Shown here in pieces: positions 57,893-64,000 of a DNA stretch of 64,000 nt. The position numbers were made by a program, and so were the translations under genes. How positions within the stretch are numbered: position 1 is the first letter of the stretch; every line of letters starts with the position of its first letter. The notes below the pieces were generated by a model, which ran no database searches, was not told the origin of the DNA, and saw only the letters and a list, made by a program, of their open reading frames with translations. The DNA is taken from positions 202,650,501-202,714,500 of the forward strand of contig CM057458.1 of assembly GCA_016271365.2 (NCBI GenBank), read 5' to 3'. The stretch is from Neoceratodus forsteri (taxonomy: Eukaryota > Chordata > Ceratodontiformes > Ceratodontidae).

Positions 57893-58848
57893 TAGCTTCC
57901 TCTCATGGACCGATTCAAGCTCCACTCCTGTCTTCTAGGGAAGAAGTCCCTTCTAGGTCTTGCACCCACCACCCCTCCCTACAAGCCTTATTCTGTCCGG
58001 CCCTGGCTGAGCACTCCACGAGAAGTGTTACAAGACATGCCCTAGCTGTACCTTTCAGAAGAACTGCTTTGGGGAGGTGAGCCTTTGCAGTAAGAGCCCC
58101 CACCTGGCTAAATGAGCTCCCCCCCAGGCCACTACTAGCCTTACTCACCTTGGCTAGTTCAAATCTGAAATTCAGAAGTTCATCTCTCCTCCAGTACAAT
58201 GTTGCTGTAAAGAACACCCCAGCCATTTCTAGCCCTCATAGTGCCCACTGACACAATATGGTTTGGCTGCAGCGACCCTTGGCTCCTAAGAATCTCTCAC
58301 TAATCCCCACCTATCCACCCCTTGGTCACCCATTCCCCCCACTCCCTCACTCGCTTAGCCCTCCTGATCCTCCATACCCCCCACCTCCACACCCGCTTAG
58401 CCTCCCTGACCCTTAAGCTATCACCCACCATTGTGTTCTACCCCTCACCTGTCTAGCCTGTAGCCTACTCTCCCTTAATGGCTGTACTTGTCAGTGGTCA
58501 CATTAATTGTTCCCTCCAGGAACCTATCTAAGCTCTATAGCTGCATTCTGGGAATTCTCATACTTTGTACATAGTTGGAATCTGCACTTTATTCACCTAA
58601 TCTGTTATGGGACTATTTTCCTCTGTATTATGTAATTAAGTGATGGTTTTTGCAATGTATTTTGTCTCTCCCCATCCTTCTATTTATAATGCTGTTTAGC
58701 CTTTTTAATGATGTGTAACTGACAATGCCTTCTAGCTGCTTCTGTTTTTCTCCACTGTCCATGTACTTGATGTTCCCCCACCCTCTGTTCGATGAGGATC
58801 CTTTGTAAATGAGCTTTTAGCTCAAAGGCTGTAATTCAAATTTTACAA

Positions 58849-58878
<30 letters not shown>

Positions 58879-58879
<1 letters not shown>

Positions 58880-59400
58880 AAGTTCCACTGGTGTTATATA
58901 AATGATTCTTTAGTATGGGCAGCTGCAAGAACTCTCACAGTCCCTCACTTCAGAAAGGCGGTAACATAATTTCTGGCATGGGATAGTTGTGGGTGCTGAC
59001 TATAGGAGGTGGGGGGCTGCAAGGCATAAGTCATCCATTACAGTTCCACGAGTTTCCAGTTCCACATGTTTCCACTGTAAACTGGTGATGAGACCCCTCA
59101 GACCCCTGACCTGTAGTTAAGTCCCTCTTTGGCCAAAGTAAAAGTCATCTTTAAAGTGATTTAGGGAAGCTCCCCAAATGCCTTTCACATAGTATACCAT
59201 TGCCAGCCATGCTTCTGTTGTTGAATCAACAATTTGTTTTGTAAAAAAAATATGTCATGGTCATTTTCTTTGATTTTTTTATCAGCGCTTTGATTCTGGT
59301 TGCTGTCCAGTTTTCTGTGAGTGCTAGCTTGTGGCCATGCCCCCAGAATGATGTTATGCAGGGGAGCTGTCAATAACTTTCACTGGTTGCACTGTCTATT
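58879..59400. other. Unassigned DNA
   Basis: No gene or recognised repeat between the LINE tail and the 115 bp tandem array. Confidence 0.45.
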
Positions 59401-59409
59401 GAAGAGGGA

Positions 59410-59910
59410 CATTCTGGTAATGATAACAGTAGTATAACAGCTAATATACTGATTTATTTACAGCAGCAAGAAATTCTGAGTAGATTATAAAGCCAGTTTA
59501 TGTGTTCCTTACTCAGAGGTGCAGTCTCGTATTTTGGTAGTGTTGACTGCACTATAGCACTTGATATGTAGATATACATAGCAAGGCATAGAGGGTACAA
59601 TAGGAAGTTTTTTTTCCATTTTCCTTACTGTGAGGTGCAGTCTCTTATTTCTGTAGTGGCTACAACAATATTACATCTCATGTTTATTTTCAAAACAAGG
59701 CATTGTGCATACAGTATCTAGCTGACAAGATTTCTTTGCTGAGAGATGTAGTCTCCTATTTCTGTAGTGTGCACAGAAATATAATAGCCTGTATACTAAT
59801 TTACATAGTGAGGCATTGTGGGTACAGTAAATAGCTGATTTTTCTGTCTCCCTAATGAAAGTGCAGTCTCCTTTATCGGTAGCGTTCACCACAGTACAGT
59901 CTGTAGAAAA
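59410..59910 (+). repeat. Tandem repeat, unit about 115 bp
   Basis: The landmark GCAGTCTCNTATTTNTGTAG occurs at 59,521, 59,637, 59,748 and 59,863, with spacings of 116, 111 and 115. Each unit also has TACATAG(C/T)(A/G)AGGCAT(A/T)G and GGTACA(A/G)TA. Units are diverged, so it is an old minisatellite-like array. It carries no open frame of note. Confidence 0.8.
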
Positions 59911-60239
59911 GCCTCTGGAAAAATGTTTTTGTGATGCAGGTAGGCCAAAAAGATCATTCACCATTCTGTGTAAATGTTGTTTCACTTTTACTGCCTGCTG
60001 AGGAAGTGACATGTCTGAAGTGACAGCTCCTGTCAGAATGTGGGAGTGTAATTATACTTTTCTATGTTTATGTTATAGGGCTTGAATAGCTGTAAGTAGT
60101 TCAGGAGTGTATTTATACGTCAATAATTACAAGGCTCTGAGATGCTTTCGACCAATCAAATCACTAGAATGTTTCTACATGTTATAATGCTAGATACAGC
60201 TACTTGCAAACAATGTAATGCATCAGCTAAAAACTGACA

Positions 60240-61920
60240 GTGTCCCTTTAGAAATATTGTTTCCCTTGCATGACGTAAAGGTCGTGGGTTGCAGCACTGA
60301 GAAAAACTAGCATTTGTCAATGCCGAATGTTGTCTTGCTGGCATTGGCATTGGAAGTGCAGGAGTTAGAGAGAAGCATAATAGGAATGGCAGTGAAGCAG
60401 TGAACTGATGCCAACCCCACCCCCACACTGCAGAGACTGACAGGCATTGGGGTGTGCCTTTGGGTCGCTGGCCATAATGCTCACTCCACTTTACCTCACC
60501 TTTCCCTGCAGACACTGACACGTGTTGCACTGTGCCTTGGGGTCTTTGGGGCTTAGGCTCGCCACATTCCATAAGGGAGTATGCTGAGATGGGTGCAGTA
60601 TAAGAGAATGGGCTGAACTTTGGGGCCGAAGAGTCCAAGGCACACCTTGATGCCTGTCACTGGCTGCAGGGTGGGGGTGGGGGTTGGGGTGGAATGGCAT
60701 GAGCATTACATCCGACAATCCCAAGTCACACCCCTGATGCCCGTCAGTCTCTACAGGGTGGGGCGCTACAGATGGAAACACTAACGCCCCAGGTGTTTGT
60801 TGGTATTTTCACTCCAAATTCTCAACATGGGTTTTTTGTGACACCACCACATGAACAGTGGCACTATCAGTTCATTAGCCAAAAGGTGATTTTGCACAAC
60901 GGCTGGAAAACACATTTCGGACATAATGTGAAAAATGACAGCTGTACTGTTCATGAGGAGGTGTAAAAAAATTGCAGTATAGCACATGGTTTAAGGCTAT
61001 GAGCTGCAAATCTGGAGACCTGGGTTTGAATATTACAGCCCTCACTTTCATACTGTGTGACCCTGAGCAAGTCACTTAGCTTCCTTGTGCTCCCAGGTCA
61101 TACCTGTAAACAAGCTTTCAGCTTAGTGTGTCTCTCCTGGTTAAAAAATAAAAAAAAATGTGCAAAAACACATTTCAGATATGATTTTAAAAATGACAGC
61201 AGCACTGTTCATAAGGAGGTATAATAAAACGGCAACGTTGAAAATCTGGAGTGAAAATATGAAAAATTGGTGAAATCATGAACGTGCATTGAAACTGTGC
61301 AATGCACGCCCGTAATGCAATTATTTGGGGAATTTTTTAACCAAATTTTCAGCACAGACATTTTGGGACCTCCACTTATGAACGGTGTCACTATGATTTT
61401 GTGAATCTGTCCTGAATGTTGATTTCCCACAGCCATTTGCAAAGACAGCGCTACATGCTAAGAAAACACATTTTGGGAAGGTTGTGAAAAATGACAGCTG
61501 TACTATTCATAAGGAGGTATGCAAAAATGGCAATGTTGAAAATCTTGAGTGAAAATATTAAAAATTGTCGATGTTACGAGTGTGCATGGAAACTGCGCAA
61601 CACTTGTGTGTAGCACAGTCATTTTTTTGAATTTGTACACCAGATTTGCAACATAGGCTTTTTGGGACCATACCTCGTGAACAGTCACACTGTTGTTTCG
61701 TTAATCGGTCCCGAAAGGTGATTCCGTGCAGTGACCACAAAATTACCTTTTGGGACCTAATAACAAGATGACAGTGCATGTGTTCATGAGGTGGGGTCCC
61801 AAGAACCCCTTGCAGAAAATTTGGAGCCAAAATTCAAAAAAAATGGCTGAGATATCCACCTAAGTTGACCCCCCCCATTTATGCCATTATACAGCTTACC
61901 GGCATGTCTTCATTTTGCAG
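60240..61920. repeat. Dispersed palindromic repeat family A, long copy 2
   Basis: It matches 22,310-23,950 in the same order and orientation: GCATTTGTCAATGCC, GAACTGATGCCA, GACAGGCATTGGGGTGTGCC, GGCTGCAGGGTG, TTTTCAACATGG-type units and the right boundary CATTATACAGCTTACCGGCAT at 61,885. A CORE-SINE interrupts it at 60,974-61,158. The right end abuts the LINE tail at 61,921. Confidence 0.8.
60974..61158 (+). mobile_element. CORE-SINE (MIR-like)
   Basis: A tRNA-related head (GGTTTAAGGCTATGAGC as A box, CCTGGGTTTGAATATTAC as B box) is followed by the CORE domain TGTGTGACCCTGAGCAAGTC and ACTTAGCTTCCTTGTGC, a hallmark of MIR and other CORE-SINEs. The tail GTCTCTCCTGGTTAAAAAAT is like the L2 3' end (reverse complement of ATTTAACCAG), which fits mobilisation by an L2-type LINE. 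The A-rich end is at 61,141-61,158. Confidence 0.9.
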
Positions 61921-64000
61921 CTCAATCAATCAGTCAATCAAACTTTATTTAACCAAGCAGTTACACCATTGAGCAAGCTCATTTTCAAGATGGTCCTGGA
62001 CACAGATGACACTTTTGCTTACAATAGACAACACTTCATACAAAAGTAGACATCGGTACAGGCAATAACAATATACAAAGTCAGTACTTGGATGAATCAG
62101 GCATGTAAAGCAAGTGCAAATATAAGCATTTAAAGTGCAGCATATACAGGTTGTAGCTTATAGAGTACAAGTGAGGAGAGGAAGGAGGAACATAGAGAAG
62201 GGTAGTGGGAAGAAAGGGTATCAGACAAACAGTAGAGAAGGAAAATAGGGCAGTCTAAAAGAATGAGGCCCTCTGAGAAGCTAATTGATGAGGGGGGAGG
62301 TGGGAGGGGAGAGTGGTTGCCCTAAAGGGATGCTGGCCGACACAGAAAATAGGTGGCCCAGGGTTACAGAGGTTAAGGGACTCAGTTGAGCGAGGTAAGG
62401 CTTTACCTGAAACAATCACATGCCTTTTTCAGGCCTATGTAGAGTACCCCCCTAAATATAAAATGGCTGGGCAGCAGGGAGATTTTAAGTAATTTTTGCA
62501 TGCTATTCCAAAGAGCTGGTAAAAAGGAGCTAATGGCAGTTGAGCCAAGATATGTCCTTGTTCATGGTAGCTTAAGGAGGACAAAGGAGGAGTTCTTTAG
62601 TCCATAGGCACCCTTTGAATGTTCGAACAGGTTACAGATATAGGGTGGTAGTTTGTTGGACAAAGCCCAGAATAGCCACATGAGGGCATTTATTTGCCTC
62701 CTCGTGGAACGGGATGGCCAATCTAATGCTTGGTACAATGAGCAGTGATGAGTCTGCAAGGGTAAGTCAAGAACAAATCTCAATGCATGATGATAGAGTG
62801 TATCCAGCTTTTGGAGTGCATACTGGGGGCAATGGCTGTATAGGAAGTCAGCGTAGTCAATTAGGGGAAGAAAGATTGTTTGAACCAGTCGCTTTCTAGC
62901 TTCCAGGGTGAGTAGGCATCTTAAGCGGTAGAAAATACCAAGGTGCTGACTTAGTTTTTTTGTTAACTCACTTAGATGTACACTGAAGGTGAGTTTGTTT
63001 TCCAACCAGACTCCCAAATATTTAAATTTATCCACTAGTTCTAGTGGTTCATTAAGGAGGGTAGTAATTCATGGGGTCCCAGGTATCCCCGTAGTGTGGG
63101 ATGGAGAGATAATCACAGCTTTTGGTTTTTTTTTTGCATTTAACAAGTGCCTTAGATTCAGCAGGTTATACTGGAGGATGATCAAATCCTGCTGTAGCTC
63201 CTTGTACACAATGTCCAAGGAGGAGTTGGTTGTGTAGAGGACTATGTCATCTGTGAAGAGATGAATGTTTCCAGCAACCAAGGCAGAGTCGATGTAGTTG
63301 GTGTAAAGGGTGAAGAGGATAGGTCCCAAAATGGAACCTTGCGGAATGCCTCAGGGCAGTAATTTTAGTGGGGAGAATTCCCCTTGGGCTTCAATTTGCT
63401 GTTTACAATTTGTGAGGTAGCAGTGGAACCACTGTACTGCAGCAGAGGTTAGACCAATGATACTCAGGGAATCAAGAAGTATGGAATGATCAACCATATC
63501 AAATGCTTTGCTGAGGTCAAGGAAGAGTGCATAGATGTGCTGTTTACTGTCCAGGGCTTTTAGCCAGTCATTTGACATTTTGGCAAGAGCAGACATGGTA
63601 CTGTGCTTAGGTCTGAAACCTAATTGGACTGGATTGAGGATTTTCTCACGATCCAAGTACTCCCTTAATTGAGAGTTTACAATTTTTTCAAATAGCTTGG
63701 ATAAAACAAGATCAATGAAATAGGTCTAAAGTTGTTCAAGTCAGTGGGGTCTCCTGACTTGAACAGGGGGATAGTGAGAGTGGTATTCCAACTAGGTGGC
63801 AATTCCCTTGGGATAATGAGCTGCTAAAAAGATGGGCAACTGGAGCTGCCAGATAATAAAAACCTGCTTTTAAGAAGAAGGGTTCAAGCGAATCAGCACC
63901 AGCGCTCTTTTTGGTGTCCAGCGAGAGGAGACGGTCCTCCACCTGTTTGTAGGAGACTGACTGGAACTTGAAGAGGGGACGGTCAGTAGAGGGGGCTATG
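61921..64000 (-). mobile_element. L2/Rex1-group LINE, incomplete at window edge
   Basis: The minus-strand 3' end is a (TCAA)n-like tail with AAACTTTATTTAACC at 61,921-61,960. Coding frames read upstream: C-terminal and thumb FKYLGVWLENKLTFSVHLSE and YADFLYSHCPQYAL (62,562-63,035), RT box LFTDDIVLYTT (63,250), and palm ALFLDLSKAFDMVDH (63,480-63,530). PVQLGFRPKHSTMSALAK (63,600-63,640) and the N-terminal RT part (63,736-63,942) complete what is visible. The catalytic motif is FTDD, so the second position has changed. It carries several frame breaks. The upstream endonuclease would lie beyond 64,000. Confidence 0.88.

Larger units (their letters stand above)
53411..58878 (+). mobile_element. 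L2/Rex1-group LINE, near full length
   Basis: The order is 5' UTR monomers (53.4-54.6 kb), coding region (54.93-57.9 kb), 3' UTR and a (AAAT)n tail at 58,845-58,878. It has one apurinic-type endonuclease and one reverse transcriptase, with frameshifts and stops. It is the most complete LINE of its group in the window. The 3' UTR is C-rich with CACCCCTCACC-type runs, unlike the A-rich L1 3' end. Confidence 0.8.

Overview
This is a 64 kb stretch of vertebrate nuclear DNA made almost entirely of old transposable elements. I found no host protein-coding gene, rRNA gene or functional tRNA gene. The repeat mix is L1-type, CR1/L3-type and L2/Rex1-type non-LTR retrotransposons, a MIR-like CORE-SINE, TTAA-flanked MITEs, a Crypton-like tyrosine recombinase and many palindromic repeats. 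It suggests a large, repeat-rich non-mammalian vertebrate genome, with an amphibian such as a caecilian or salamander as my best guess and a lobe-finned fish possible. The organism call is inference only.

Layout. 0-9 kb: mostly unassigned AT-rich DNA with a tRNA-derived SINE head, one hairpin element (2.0 kb), and CR1/L3 (5.1-5.5 kb, minus) and L2 (5.8-6.5 kb, minus) fragments. 9-18 kb: a truncated L2/Rex1-group LINE (9.7-11.3 kb, minus), one copy each of two dispersed repeat families that I call A and B, and a CR1/L3 LINE (15.4-17.9 kb, minus). 18-22 kb: unassigned C-rich and GC-richer DNA. 22-28 kb: a long copy of family A and a tandem composite array of hairpin elements (24.97-27.44 kb). 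28-38 kb: an L1 3' fragment, then a plus-strand CR1/L3 LINE split by a near full-length minus-strand L1 (30.73-36.60 kb) with a degenerate target-site duplication. 38-46 kb: a TTAA-flanked 461 bp MITE, another L1 ORF2 fragment, several hairpins and more of families A and B. 46-50.4 kb: the most interesting locus, a Crypton-like tyrosine recombinase (48.58-50.03 kb, minus) whose presumptive element is interrupted by a 1,657 bp GC-rich fold-back transposon (46,545-48,201) with a TAT target duplication. 53.4-58.9 kb: a plus-strand L2/Rex1-group LINE with two tandem copies of its presumed 5' UTR and a degenerate 2A-like motif. 59-64 kb: a 115 bp tandem repeat, a second long copy of family A carrying a CORE-SINE, and a minus-strand LINE that runs off the window.

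How the parts relate. The hairpin elements share terminal and subterminal modules (a small stem-loop, a CCAAT-type core and an end like CCATTGTATAA) with the flanks of the Crypton recombinase. This raises the possibility that they are its non-autonomous partners. Every recognised coding region carries stops or frameshifts, so none looks active as it stands.
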